Shown here: positions 37,980 through 46,302 of the stretch, piece by piece | Layout: the number at the start of each line of letters is the position of its first letter | Numbering within the stretch: position 1 is the first letter of the stretch | From: Actinospineispora acaciae DSM 45401 | Lineage (GTDB): Bacteria > Actinomycetota > Actinomycetes > Mycobacteriales > Pseudonocardiaceae | Assembly (NCBI RefSeq): GCF_000620785.1 | Contig: NZ_JIAI01000001.1 | Coordinates: 372,001-436,000, forward strand | Direction: 5' to 3' | DNA: 64,000 bases | Program-made: the position numbers and the translations under genes | The notes under the pieces: generated by a model | Databases searched by the model: none | What the model saw: only the letters and a program-made list of their open reading frames with translations | What the model was told of the DNA's origin: nothing

Positions 37980-39479
37980 TCAGGCCGAGAACTCGTCGGC
38001 GATCAGCGCGCCCAGCTCCAGGAAGGCGTACCTGGTGGGCTCGCGCATGGCGCCGAGGTCGAGGCGGCCGCCGGTGGCCAGGTGCGGGTCGTAGGGGATC
38101 TCCACCACCGCGCGGGAACGGCCCAGGAAGTGGGCGCGTACCCGCTCGCGGTCGATCTCCGGGCTGACCCGGTCACAGCACAGGACGACCACGGCGTCGG
38201 CGACCTGCTCGGCGTAGCCGTGCGCGACCAGCCAGTCCAGCGTCTTCGACGCCCGTGACGCGCCGTCCACCGTCGGCGCGCCCACCACGACCAGCGAGTC
38301 GGCCAGCGCCAGGGTGCCCTCCATGGCCGAGTGGACCAGGCCGGTGCCCGAGTCGGTGATGATGATGTTGTAGAACCGGGCCAGCACCGCGCAGATCTGC
38401 TCGTACTCGTCGCGGTTGAACGCCTCGCTCATCGCCGGGTCCTGCTCCGACGCGAGCACCTGCAGCCGCCCGGCCAGGCTGGTGTAGTGCGACACCGACG
38501 TCAGCGAGTCGATCGTGTCGATGTTGTCCAGCATCTGCCGGACGGTCACACCGATCTCACCGGTCAACCGGTCGGCCAGCGTGCCGGCGTCCGGGTTCGC
38601 GTCCACGGCGACGACACGGTCGCCCCGGTGCTCGGCCAGGGTCAGCCCGAGCACCGCCGAGACGGTGGTCTTGCCGACGCCGCCCTTGAGCGAGCTGACC
38701 GCGATCTGGTGCGCACCCGGCAGGTGCCGGCGGATGCGGCGCAGCAGCACGTTGCGCGCCGCCTCCGACTCGCTCACGCCGGGGTTGACCTTGCCGCCGG
38801 AGACCGTGTACACGGCGTGCCGCCAGCCCATCGTGGGCCGTTCGGCGCGCGGCCGGACGATCGAGTCCTCGGTGAGGTCGGCGGCGCTGGCCGCCCGCAT
38901 GGGCATCGCCGGGGCGGCCCAGGCGGTCGGCGCCGGCTCGGGCGGTTGGGCGTAGCCGCCGTACTCGGGGCCGCCGTACTCGGGGCCGCCGTACTCGGGG
39001 CCGTCGTACTCGGGCTGGCGAGGCTGCTCGCGCGGCGGCTGGGGCTGCGCACGCGGCGGTTGCGGACGGGCGGGCGGCGGCGGGGCCGGCCGTTCCGGCG
39101 GCGGACCGGGCCTCGGCTGTGGCCTGGGCTGCGGCTGCGGACGGGGCTGTGGCTGCGGACGGGGCTGTGGCTGCGGACGAGGCTGCGGGCGGGACTGTGG
39201 CCGGGACTCGGGCTCCGCGTGTCGTTGCGCCGTGCCACCGTCGGCCACCTGGCGCGCCGAGGCGCCGACGCTCACCCGGGACGCCTGCCCCTCACCCCGG
39301 CGGGGCTCGGAGTTGTACCCGAGGCCGTCGTCCTGACCCTCGTCCTGGCTGCTGCGCAGTCGCCGTCCCGCCGCGCGGTGCGCCGCGCTGCAGTACTTGC
39401 GGGCCGGCTTCCCCGGCACCTGCTCGATCATCACCTCGCACCCCGGCAAGGCGCACTGACGCACAGCCATCTCCCCCAT
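37980..39479 (-). CDS. MinD/ParA-like ATPase with zinc-finger-like N-terminus and P-rich linker (EspI-like)
   Basis: 499 residues from the ATG at 39479, with GGAG six bases upstream; a second ATG at 39470 is possible. Residues about 5-30 have a C-x4-C...C-x3-H pattern (CALPGCEV, KYCSAAHR) resembling a small zinc finger. About 85-215 is Pro/Gln/Arg/Tyr-rich, with RPQPQ and PEYGG repeats. About 270-495 is a deviant-Walker ATPase: SSLKGGVGKTT, VVAVDANPDAGTLADRL, IIITDSGTG. It resembles EspI of ESX secretion loci and related P-rich MinD proteins. No ESX genes are in the window. Probably it positions or powers a membrane complex. Confidence 0.87.
   Translation of the reverse strand: MGEMAVRQCALPGCEVMIEQVPGKPARKYCSAAHRAAGRRLRSSQDEGQDDGLGYNSEPRRGEGQASRVSVGASARQVADGGTAQRHAEPESRPQSRPQPRPQPQPRPQPQPRPQPQPRPQPRPGPPPERPAPPPPARPQPPRAQPQPPREQPRQPEYDGPEYGGPEYGGPEYGGYAQPPEPAPTAWAAPAMPMRAASAADLTEDSIVRPRAERPTMGWRHAVYTVSGGKVNPGVSESEAARNVLLRRIRRHLPGAHQIAVSSLKGGVGKTTVSAVLGLTLAEHRGDRVVAVDANPDAGTLADRLTGEIGVTVRQMLDNIDTIDSLTSVSHYTSLAGRLQVLASEQDPAMSEAFNRDEYEQICAVLARFYNIIITDSGTGLVHSAMEGTLALADSLVVVGAPTVDGASRASKTLDWLVAHGYAEQVADAVVVLCCDRVSPEIDRERVRAHFLGRSRAVVEIPYDPHLATGGRLDLGAMREPTRYAFLELGALIADEFSA
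38956..39015 (-). repeat. Four 15-base tandem repeats coding PEYGG
   Basis: Units of CCGCCGTACTCGGGG at 38956, 38971, 38986 and 39001; the first three identical, the last with two changes. They encode consecutive G-PEYG blocks in the linker of the MinD-like protein and are prone to copy-number change. Confidence 0.85.
39133..39186 (-). repeat. Three 18-base tandem repeats coding a P-rich linker
   Basis: Units of GGCTGCGGACGGGGCTGT at 39133, 39151 and 39169; the first two identical, the third differing at two positions. They encode six-residue QPRPQP repeats in the same linker. Confidence 0.85.
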
Positions 39480-39934
39480 ATCCAACTCCCACGATCCATG
39501 CTCGACACTCACGAACCTCGTGCCGACCCGCCCAGACTAATAAGTCACCCGTACGGGACGGTACTCATGTGCGCCTGCGCCTGCCTGATCGGCGCGGCAA
39601 ACCGTCCGCTGAGCGTGCCACCCATGCTCCAGCAACCGAACCTGAGTCCGCAAGGGCGCCGAATGGCGTAGTCCGCGTGGCGTCAGGAGCAACGCCGCGT
39701 TCGTCGACGCGACTTGAGCACCTGTCGCCGATCGTCCGCAACCTGGCCTCTCATGTTCGCCGCACGGGCCCGCGCCGCTGCCTACATTCGGTTCCGCTCC
39801 ACCCGCACGGCTCGTGCTCCCCCCTGTCCGATCCCCAGCGGACAGCGCGAGCCCAACCGGCCGGGCAACGACGCGCCGGACCGGCACACCCGAAACGAAC
39901 CGGCGATCCCCCGAACCGAGGAGCCGAACTCGAG
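39480..39934. other. Divergent intergenic region
   Basis: 455 bases between the MinD-like gene and the flavin operon without a credible gene; apparent frames on the plus strand are extensions of the P-rich gene. Toward the MinD-like gene, TAGTCT (39539-39534, minus strand) is a possible -10, and GTAC-GGGACG-GTAC (39551-39564) an inverted repeat just upstream of it. Nothing else stands out. Confidence 0.5.
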
Positions 39935-40366
39935 ATGAGACAACCCCTTCGCAGCCTGCGACGCCGGCGCGAGCGGGGGCGGCAGCGCGTCGCCCTCGTG
40001 ACGGCCGGCAGTGCCGCCGGGGCGACCGCGCTGGCCGCCACGTTCGGCGCGATCCTGGCCGCGGGGCAGGTACCCGCCGCCGATGCGGCGCCCAGCGAGC
40101 CGGTCAACGCCACCGTGACCCCCGTCGACCGCGTGGTGGACCAGGCCGCGCTCCCGAAGCAGCCGCCCGCGCCCCAACCGACTCCGACCCCCGTCGTGCC
40201 CCGCCCCCGTGCCGAGGCGCCCGCCGCGCCCCCGCCCGCCGCCAAGGCCCCCGCCGCGACCCAACAGAAGCAACAGCCCCAGCAGTCACAACAGCTCAAG
40301 CCGGCGGAGCGCGCCCCGCGCAACGCCGGGAAGAGCACCGGGCAGGCACCAACGGGAGCCTCATGA
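39935..40366 (+). CDS. Secreted or membrane-anchored Ala/Pro/Gln-rich protein
   Basis: 143 residues from the ATG at 39935; the frame is open much further upstream but is not coding-like. An Arg-rich n-region (RQPLRSLRRRRERGRQR) precedes a hydrophobic segment (VALVTAGSAAGATALAATFGAILAAGQV) that can be a signal anchor or peptide. The rest is a disordered linker (PKQPPAPQPTPTPVVPRPRAEAP, QQKQQPQQSQQ) and the extreme C-terminus is APTGAS. It is coupled to the ApbE gene by ATGA. In related operons this position holds an FMN-binding-domain protein; here that domain is not recognisable. TGAS resembles the end of the S/T-GA-S/T flavinylation motif, without its Asp. Confidence 0.78.
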   Translation: MRQPLRSLRRRRERGRQRVALVTAGSAAGATALAATFGAILAAGQVPAADAAPSEPVNATVTPVDRVVDQAALPKQPPAPQPTPTPVVPRPRAEAPAAPPPAAKAPAATQQKQQPQQSQQLKPAERAPRNAGKSTGQAPTGAS

Positions 40367-41307
40367 GCGTCGGGCTCGCACCCGTCGGGCGGCACGAGAT
40401 GGCGGCGCTGGGCACCTCGGCGCTGTTGCTGGTGACCGACCCCGACCGGCTGTCCACCGCGGCCGAGGTGCTGCGCGCGGAGATCGCCGAGATCGACCGG
40501 GCGTGCAGCAGGTTCCGGGCCGACTCGGAGATCAGTGAGCTGCACCGGGGCGCCGGCGCGGCGGCGACCGTCGGCCCGCTGTTGGGGCAGGCGCTGGACG
40601 TCGCGCTGCGCGCCGCCGAGCTCACCGACGGCCTGGTGGACCCGACGGTCGGCGCGGCGGTGCGCGAGCTCGGGTACGACGCCGACTTCCGCGGGCCCGG
40701 CACGCTCGACTCCCCGTCGCCGGACGGACCGGCGAGACCGGCGCCCGGATGGTGGCGGCTGCACTGGGACCCGGCGCGCCGCGAGGTGCTGCTGCCCCGC
40801 GGTGTCGCGCTGGACCTGGGCGCCACCGCCAAGGCGCTGGCCGCCGACCGGGCGGCCGCACGGGCCGCCGAGGTGACCGGTTGCGGGGTGCTCGTGGATC
40901 TCGGCGGCGACCTCGGCACCGCCGGTGTGTCCCCGGAGGACGGCTGGCGGATCGCGGTGGCCGACGACCACCGCGACGCGATGGACAGCCCCGAGCAGGT
41001 GGTCGCCGTGCACGGCGGCGGGATGGCCACCTCGAGCACGGTGGCCCGCGCCTGGCGCCGGGCCGGCCGGCTGCGCCACCACATCGTGGACCCGCGCACC
41101 GGGCAGAACCCGCCCCCGACCTGGCGCACCGTCACGGTGGCCGCCGCCAGCTGCGTGGACGCCAACGTCGCGAGCACCGCCGCGATAGTGCTCGGCGCCG
41201 ACGCGCCCGGATGGCTGACTGAGCGCGGCCTGCCCGCCCGGTTGGTCGGCCCGGACGGGCGGGTGGTGTGCACGCCGGGCTGGCCGGCCAGCGAGTGGGG
41301 GGACTGA
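40363..41307 (+). CDS. apbE: FAD:protein FMN transferase (ApbE)
   Basis: 314 residues. It transfers FMN from FAD to a Ser/Thr of exported carrier proteins. Motifs: MAALGTSALLLV, AEIDRACSRFRADSEIS, DGLVDPTVG, ALDLGATAKALAADRAA, LVDLGGDLGTAG, GGGMATSSTVARAW, HHIVDPRTGQNP and a metal-binding ASCVDANVASTAA. It lacks a clear signal peptide or lipobox, unlike many Gram-negative ApbE proteins, so it may act in the cytosol. It is the second gene of a redox operon, coupled to the P-rich protein. Confidence 0.93.
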   Translation: MSVGLAPVGRHEMAALGTSALLLVTDPDRLSTAAEVLRAEIAEIDRACSRFRADSEISELHRGAGAAATVGPLLGQALDVALRAAELTDGLVDPTVGAAVRELGYDADFRGPGTLDSPSPDGPARPAPGWWRLHWDPARREVLLPRGVALDLGATAKALAADRAAARAAEVTGCGVLVDLGGDLGTAGVSPEDGWRIAVADDHRDAMDSPEQVVAVHGGGMATSSTVARAWRRAGRLRHHIVDPRTGQNPPPTWRTVTVAAASCVDANVASTAAIVLGADAPGWLTERGLPARLVGPDGRVVCTPGWPASEWGD

Positions 41308-41310
41308 CCG

Positions 41311-41880
41311 ATGGGGCAGACCCTGTGGTTCGCCAGCCGGGCGACGGGCCTGGTCGCGCTGGTGCTGCTGACCATGAGCCTGGTGCTCGGGATCGTGGGC
41401 TCGAACCGGGTGGCCAGCGTGCGGTGGCCCCGGTTCGCGCTGTCCGGGCTGCACCGCAACATCTCCCTGATGACCGTGCTGTTCCTGGCCGTGCACGCGT
41501 CCAGCGCGATCATCGATCCGTACGCCGGGATCCGCTGGGTGGACGCCGTGGTGCCGTTCGTCTCGTCGTACCACCCGTTCTGGCTGGGCCTCGGCGCCGT
41601 CGCGCTGGACCTGATGCTCGCGCTGATCGGCACCAGCCTGCTGCGCACCCGGCTCAGCCACCGGCTCTGGCGCACCGTGCACTGGGCCGGCTACCTCGTC
41701 TGGCCGCTCGCGGTCGTGCACGGGCTGGTCATCGGCGGCAAGGACAGCAAGCTGAGCTGGGTGATCAGCCTGAACGTGACCTGCGCGCTGGTGGTGCTCG
41801 TCGCGGTGGTGTGGCGGCTGCGGTCGGCCAGCCATCCGGACAGCGAGGCCCGGCGAGCGGCTACCGTAGGAGGGCGATGA
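41311..41880 (+). CDS. Ferric-reductase-like transmembrane protein
   Basis: 189 residues, about five to six helices. Conserved histidines occur in SGLHRNISLM, LAVHASS, RTVHWAGYLVW and LAVVHGLV, the pattern for two transmembrane b hemes in ferric-reductase-like and MsrQ/YedZ proteins. It would carry electrons across the membrane. The order ApbE - this protein - NuoF-like - ferredoxin implies that cytosolic reductant is passed through the hemes to an extracytoplasmic flavin acceptor. Confidence 0.88.
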   Translation: MGQTLWFASRATGLVALVLLTMSLVLGIVGSNRVASVRWPRFALSGLHRNISLMTVLFLAVHASSAIIDPYAGIRWVDAVVPFVSSYHPFWLGLGAVALDLMLALIGTSLLRTRLSHRLWRTVHWAGYLVWPLAVVHGLVIGGKDSKLSWVISLNVTCALVVLVAVVWRLRSASHPDSEARRAATVGGR

Positions 41881-41883
41881 CCG

Positions 41884-43341
41884 ATGGGCCGTCACTCGGC
41901 GGTTCCCACCGCCACTTTTCCCGAGGCGCCCGAGAGCGTGCCCGACCAGGGCGTGACCGGGCCGATTCCGATCCCGCGCCAGCCGCTGGCCTCCTCGGGG
42001 CCGCTGCCGGTGGTGCGCCCGCCCGAGCAGCCCGTCGAGGCGGTGCCGTGGGCGGCGGAGCCCGACCAGCCGAGGCTGCTGGCCGGCTGGTTGGAGACCG
42101 GCCGCCCCGCCGACCTGGACGAGCACCGGCGCCGGTACGGCGAGCCACCGCGCGCGGAGTTCGCCGGTCGGCGCGGCGCGCGGCGGCTGGTCGAGCTGGT
42201 CGGTGAGGCCGGGCTGCGCGGCCGGGGCGGCGCCGGGTTCCCCACCGCGCGCAAGATGGCCACCGTCGTGTCCGCCACCACGCCCCGCCGGCGCCCCGTG
42301 GTGGTCGCCAACGGCTGCGAGGGCGATCCGACCAGCGGCAAGGACCGGCTGCTGCTGCACTGCGCCCCGCACCTGGTGCTCGACGGGCTCGCGCTGGCAG
42401 CGCACGCCGTGGGCGCCGACCAGGCCATCCTGTGCGTGCACCGGGACAGCCCGCTGGTCGAGTCCCTGGAGGCGGCCATCGCGGCGCGGCCCGACGACCC
42501 GGCCGACGTGCACCTGGTGACCGTGCCGCGCCGCTACGTCGCCAGCGAGGCCTCCGCGGTGGTCAACTTCCTGACCACCGGCGACGCCCGCCCGACCAGC
42601 GTGCCGCCGCTGCCCGCCGAGCGCGGCGTGCAGGGCCGCCCGACGCTGGTGGACAACGTGGAGACGCTGGCGCACCTGGCGCTGCTCGCCCGCAACGGCG
42701 CCGACTGGTTCCGCGCCCGAGGCACCGAGGACTCCCCCGGCACCACGCTGGTGACGCTGGACGGCGCGGTCGTCCGCCCCGGGGTTTACGAGGTCGACAT
42801 GGGCGTCAGCGCCGGCCACCTGCTGCGGCTGGCCGGCGGCACCACCGGCCCGATCCAGGCGTTGCTGCTCGGCGGCCTTGGCGGCAACTGGCTGCCGGCG
42901 GCCGGGAACATGTCGCTGGCGCACTTCGACTACGCCGCCGCCGGGGCCGGGCTCGGCGTGGCCTCCCTGCTGGCCCTGCCGCTGGACGCCTGCGGGCTCA
43001 CGGTCACCGCGACGATCCTGCGCTACCTCGCGGAGGAGTCGGCCGGCCAGTGCGGCCCCTGCATGTTCGGCCTCCCGGCGCTGGCCGAGGACCTGGAGGC
43101 GCTCGCCGCCGGCACCGCCGACGCGGACATCCCGGACCGGCTGCGCCGCCGGCTCGGGATCATCCCGGGGCGAGGCGCGTGCGCGCATCCGGACGGCGCG
43201 GTCCGCCTCGCCGCCAGCACGCTGCGGGTCTTCACCGACGACATCGCCGAGCACCTGCACCGCCGGCCCTGCGGCCGCCCCGACCTGACGGCGTTCCCGG
43301 TGCTGCGCGCGCTGGCCAGCCCGGCGGGAGGCTGGCGATGA
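41884..43341 (+). CDS. NuoF/RnfC-like NADH-dehydrogenase flavoprotein
   Basis: 485 residues. A P-rich N-terminal extension (residues 1-60) precedes a Complex I 51-kDa-like domain: GLRGRGGAGFPTARKM (FMN/NADH glycine motif) and VVANGCEGDPTSGKDR, where the usual N-x-D-E-G-x-P-G is changed. An SLBB-like region follows (TLVTLDGAVVRPGVYEVDMG). The 51K iron-sulfur site is formed by QCGPCMFG and GRGACAHP; three cysteines are clear. It probably takes electrons from NAD(P)H or the adjacent ferredoxin and gives them to the membrane heme protein. It is coupled to ferredoxin by ATGA. Confidence 0.87.
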   Translation: MGRHSAVPTATFPEAPESVPDQGVTGPIPIPRQPLASSGPLPVVRPPEQPVEAVPWAAEPDQPRLLAGWLETGRPADLDEHRRRYGEPPRAEFAGRRGARRLVELVGEAGLRGRGGAGFPTARKMATVVSATTPRRRPVVVANGCEGDPTSGKDRLLLHCAPHLVLDGLALAAHAVGADQAILCVHRDSPLVESLEAAIAARPDDPADVHLVTVPRRYVASEASAVVNFLTTGDARPTSVPPLPAERGVQGRPTLVDNVETLAHLALLARNGADWFRARGTEDSPGTTLVTLDGAVVRPGVYEVDMGVSAGHLLRLAGGTTGPIQALLLGGLGGNWLPAAGNMSLAHFDYAAAGAGLGVASLLALPLDACGLTVTATILRYLAEESAGQCGPCMFGLPALAEDLEALAAGTADADIPDRLRRRLGIIPGRGACAHPDGAVRLAASTLRVFTDDIAEHLHRRPCGRPDLTAFPVLRALASPAGGWR

Positions 43342-43556
43342 AGGCGACCCGCAAGCCGACCCACCTGCGGGTGGACCCGATCGGCTGCCGAGCCCACGGC
43401 CTGTGCCAGGAGCTGCTCCCCGAGCTGGTCAGCCTGGACGAGTGGGGCTATCCGCTGCTCGCGGAGAAGGCGATCCCCCGCGACCTGATGGCCCACGCCC
43501 GCCGGGCGGCGGCGGCCTGCCCGACGCTCGCGCTGCGGCTGCGCAAAGAGGACTAA
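43338..43556 (+). CDS. Three-cysteine ferredoxin
   Basis: 72 residues. DPIGCRAHGLCQELLPELV and AAAACPTLALRL give the C-x5-C...C-P pattern of small actinobacterial [3Fe-4S]/[4Fe-4S] ferredoxins that often serve P450s. The spacing is looser than in bacterial 2[4Fe-4S] types. It is the last gene of the redox operon and is the probable soluble electron carrier for the NuoF-like protein. Confidence 0.88.
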   Translation: MKATRKPTHLRVDPIGCRAHGLCQELLPELVSLDEWGYPLLAEKAIPRDLMAHARRAAAACPTLALRLRKED

Positions 43557-43641
43557 CGCCGCTGGGCCGAACGGCGCAACGACGACACCAATACCGTCGC
43601 GAGCCTCGGTTCGCGCCTGTGAGCTGAATTACACTCCCGCC

Positions 43642-45249
43642 ATGGCGGGCGTCCGGCCGGGCCCCGACGCCGGCGGCACCGAGGCGCAGCCGGTCCGCTG
43701 GGGGCTGCCCCTGGCGGTGCTCATCGCGGGCATGTTCATGTCCATCCTGGACGTGAGCATCGTCAACGTGGCGATCCCGACCATCCAGAAGGACTTCGGC
43801 ACCACCACCGACGACGTGCAGTGGGTGGCCACCGCGTACACCCTGGCGCTGGGCGTGGTGGTCCCGCTCAGCGGCTGGCTCGGCGACCGGTTCGGGATGC
43901 GCAGGGTCTACACGCTGTCCGTGCTCGGCTTCGCCGCCGGCTCCGCGCTGTGCGGTGTGGCGTGGAGCCTGGACAGCCTGGTCGCGTTCCGGATCGTCCA
44001 GGCCATCCCCGGCGGCATCGTGCCGGTGGTCACCATGTCGATGGTGTACCTGATCGTGCCGAGGGAGAAGATCGGCACCGCGATGGGGATGTATGGGCTG
44101 GGCGTGGTGTTCGCCCCGGCGGTCGGCCCGACCCTGGGCGGCTACCTGGTCGAGTACGTGGACTGGCGGCTGATCTTCTTCATCAACGTCCCGATCGGGG
44201 TCCTCGGGGCGATCGCCGCCGCCCTGGTACTCCCCAAGATCGGGGACGGCCGAGGCGGGCGCCTGGACGTCTGGGGCTTCGTCACCATCTCCAGCGGGCT
44301 GTTCGCGCTGCTGCTGGCGCTGTCCGAGGGCCAGGACTGGGGGTGGAACTCCTACCGGGTGCTGATGCTGCTCACCTACAGCGCGCTCAGCCTCGCGCTG
44401 TTCGTGGTGATCGAGCTGGAGGTCGACCAGCCGCTGCTCGACGTCCGGATGTTCCGCTACTGGCAGTTCACCAACTCGCTGGTGCTGATCGGCCTGATGT
44501 CGGTCGCGCTGTTCGCCGTGCTGTTCTACATCCCGCTGCTGCTGCAGCAGGGTCAAAACCTGGGCGCGTTCGAGACCGGGCTGCTGCTGCTCCCCCAGGC
44601 GCTGGTGATGGGCGTGATGATGCCGATCGCCGGCCGGCTCTACGACCTGATCGGGCCGCGCTGGCCGGCCATGATCGGGCTGGGCATCGTGGCGGTGGGC
44701 ACCTACCTGCTGCACGACCTGACCCTGGACGCGTCGCGCGAGCACATCATGTGGCTGCTGGCGTTCCGCGCGGTGGGGATGGGGCTGGCCATGATGCCGA
44801 TCATGACGGGCGGCATGGCCGCCGTCCCGCAGCGGCTGGTCAGCCGGGCGAGCGCGTTCAACAACGTGGTGCAGCGCTGCGTCGCGGCGCTCGGGCTGGC
44901 CGTCCTGACCGCGGTCCTCACCCGGCAGCAGGCCCAGCAGCTGGCCGACCGGTCCGCGCTGGTCCCCACCACCGTGACCCCACCGACCGTCGGCGCCCCC
45001 GGTGCCCCGCCCACGGCCGGGCTGTACGCGATGTTCCAGCAGACCCGGCTGCGGGTGTTCGTGGCCGCGATGGACGACCTGTTCCTGATCACGGCCGCGA
45101 TCAGCGCGCTCGGCGTGATCGGGGCGCTGTTCCTGCGCTCGGAGCTGGCCAAGGCGCTGGCCGGCCGGGCGCAGTCCCCGGCCGCGCAACCCGAGGAGTC
45201 CAAGGAGCCCCGGCCGGCGCGGCCCGGGCCGGTCGGTAGCCGGGCGTGA
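43642..45249 (+). CDS. DHA2-family multidrug MFS exporter (EmrB/QacA-type)
   Basis: 535 residues with about 14 helices. LDVSIVNVAIPTIQKDFG in helix 1 and WVATAYTLALGVVVPLSGWLGDRFGMRRVY (motif A) are classical. RIVQAIPGGIVPVVTMSMVYLIVP and the motif C equivalent APAVGPTLGGYLVEYVDWRLIFFINVPIG follow. The C-terminal tail is cytosolic and P-rich. It exports a hydrophobic drug or metabolite by proton antiport. No regulator is adjacent; the gene has about 85 bases of its own upstream. Confidence 0.92.
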   Translation: MAGVRPGPDAGGTEAQPVRWGLPLAVLIAGMFMSILDVSIVNVAIPTIQKDFGTTTDDVQWVATAYTLALGVVVPLSGWLGDRFGMRRVYTLSVLGFAAGSALCGVAWSLDSLVAFRIVQAIPGGIVPVVTMSMVYLIVPREKIGTAMGMYGLGVVFAPAVGPTLGGYLVEYVDWRLIFFINVPIGVLGAIAAALVLPKIGDGRGGRLDVWGFVTISSGLFALLLALSEGQDWGWNSYRVLMLLTYSALSLALFVVIELEVDQPLLDVRMFRYWQFTNSLVLIGLMSVALFAVLFYIPLLLQQGQNLGAFETGLLLLPQALVMGVMMPIAGRLYDLIGPRWPAMIGLGIVAVGTYLLHDLTLDASREHIMWLLAFRAVGMGLAMMPIMTGGMAAVPQRLVSRASAFNNVVQRCVAALGLAVLTAVLTRQQAQQLADRSALVPTTVTPPTVGAPGAPPTAGLYAMFQQTRLRVFVAAMDDLFLITAAISALGVIGALFLRSELAKALAGRAQSPAAQPEESKEPRPARPGPVGSRA

Positions 45250-45347
45250 CGGTCTCGTTACCACGATCGGGTTATTCCGATAACGGATCGGCCACGGAGC
45301 GCGATGATCCAGACAGCAGGATCTGACCACGCCCTGACGGAGGAACC

Positions 45348-45950
45348 GTGATGCACCCGATTCCCACCAGGATCGCGCTCGCCAGTTCTGTTCTGGTCCT
45401 GGGCTCAGTGGGCACCGTCAGTGCCGTGAGCCTGCAGGTCGCGCAGGCCCCAATGCCGCGGACGTCCGGCGCGCCCCAGGCGCTGTCCCCGCACCCGAGC
45501 ACGCCCGCGCCTCGGCTCCCCGAGGCCGCCGCACCCGCCGCCCCGCCCTCCGTCGACGTGGTCCCAGCCAACCCCGTGGCGCCGTCCCCGGCCGCCCGCC
45601 CCGGTCCGGGCGCGGTGCTGAGCGCCCGCGACCTGGTCGGCCTGGCGACCTCGCCGCTGAAGAAGGGCACCGTGAAGGTCCCGGTGGCCGAGCCGGTGCA
45701 GCGGGTGGTCAAGCGCGTGACCACGAAGAAGCCGGTCAAGCGGGTGGTGAGGGACGCCGACGACGTCCTCGACAACTCCCGGGCTCGGACCCGGGTCGCG
45801 AAGAGCATCGGCAACAAGTTCGGCACCGACATGGCCCGGCGGTTCGCCGGTCAGTTCGGCGGCCCGATGGCGCGGCAGGCCTTCGACAGCTACGCCGCCG
45901 GTGGGTACTCGGGGATGGACGACTACGTGGGGCGCCACCGCGCCGAGTGA
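45348..45950 (+). CDS. Secreted hypothetical protein with P-rich and basic regions
   Basis: 200 residues from the GTG at 45348 or the ATG at 45351 (GGAGG upstream). It starts with a signal-like segment (TRIALASSVLVLGSVGTVSAVSLQ). About 30-90 is Pro/Ala/Ser-rich; 105-145 is basic (VVKRVTTKKPVKRVVRD); the C-terminus (RVAKSIGNKFGTDMARRFAGQFGGPMARQAFDSY) is an amphipathic helical region. No known family. It may bind cell-wall polymers through its basic stretch; this is a guess. An inverted repeat GTTAT-TCCG-ATAAC lies upstream near 45,270. Confidence 0.72.
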   Translation: MMHPIPTRIALASSVLVLGSVGTVSAVSLQVAQAPMPRTSGAPQALSPHPSTPAPRLPEAAAPAAPPSVDVVPANPVAPSPAARPGPGAVLSARDLVGLATSPLKKGTVKVPVAEPVQRVVKRVTTKKPVKRVVRDADDVLDNSRARTRVAKSIGNKFGTDMARRFAGQFGGPMARQAFDSYAAGGYSGMDDYVGRHRAE

Positions 45951-45960
45951 GCCGGCCCGG

Positions 45961-46251
45961 TCAGGGCTTGACGCTCACCATCGCGATGAACACCACGAAG
46001 AACAGCACGGTGATGGACAGGTCCAGGCTCACCGCGCCCATCCGCACCGGCGGGATCAGCCGGCGCAGCAGCTTGATCGGCGGGTCGGTGACCACGAACG
46101 CGATCTCCAGCGTGCCGGCGCCGATGGCCGAGTTCGGCCCGCGCCAGGAGCGGGCGAAGCTCTTGAGCACCTCCACAACCAGCCGCGTCACCAACGCCAG
46201 CCAGAAGAAGAACAACACGTAGTAGATGGCGAACTGAATCCCGAGACCCAT
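45961..46251 (-). CDS. YggT-family membrane protein
   Basis: 96 residues with two hydrophobic segments (FAIYYVLFFFWLALVTRLVVEVL and LDLSITVLFFVVFIAMV) around the family motif TDPPIKLLRRLIPPVRMG. YggT proteins are widespread and often near cell-division genes (in Gram-positives next to sepF and divIVA); here it is isolated. The role is not established. It is convergent with the secreted hypothetical gene. Confidence 0.9.
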   Translation of the reverse strand: MGLGIQFAIYYVLFFFWLALVTRLVVEVLKSFARSWRGPNSAIGAGTLEIAFVVTDPPIKLLRRLIPPVRMGAVSLDLSITVLFFVVFIAMVSVKP

Positions 46252-46302
46252 CCCTCTATATTGCCGCGAGCACGGCCCCGCCGCTCGTGGCCCCCGGGCA
46301 CG

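Noticed and set aside
38956..39186. Short tandem repeats considered as a CRISPR array
   Set aside because: The units are contiguous without unique spacers and remain in frame in the MinD-like protein; they are coding repeats.
39751..43260. Very long antisense frame (over 1100 codons) across the flavin operon, and similar long frames opposite other genes
   Set aside because: These are high-GC shadow frames rich in Arg, Gly, Pro and His; the plus-strand genes have clear motifs.
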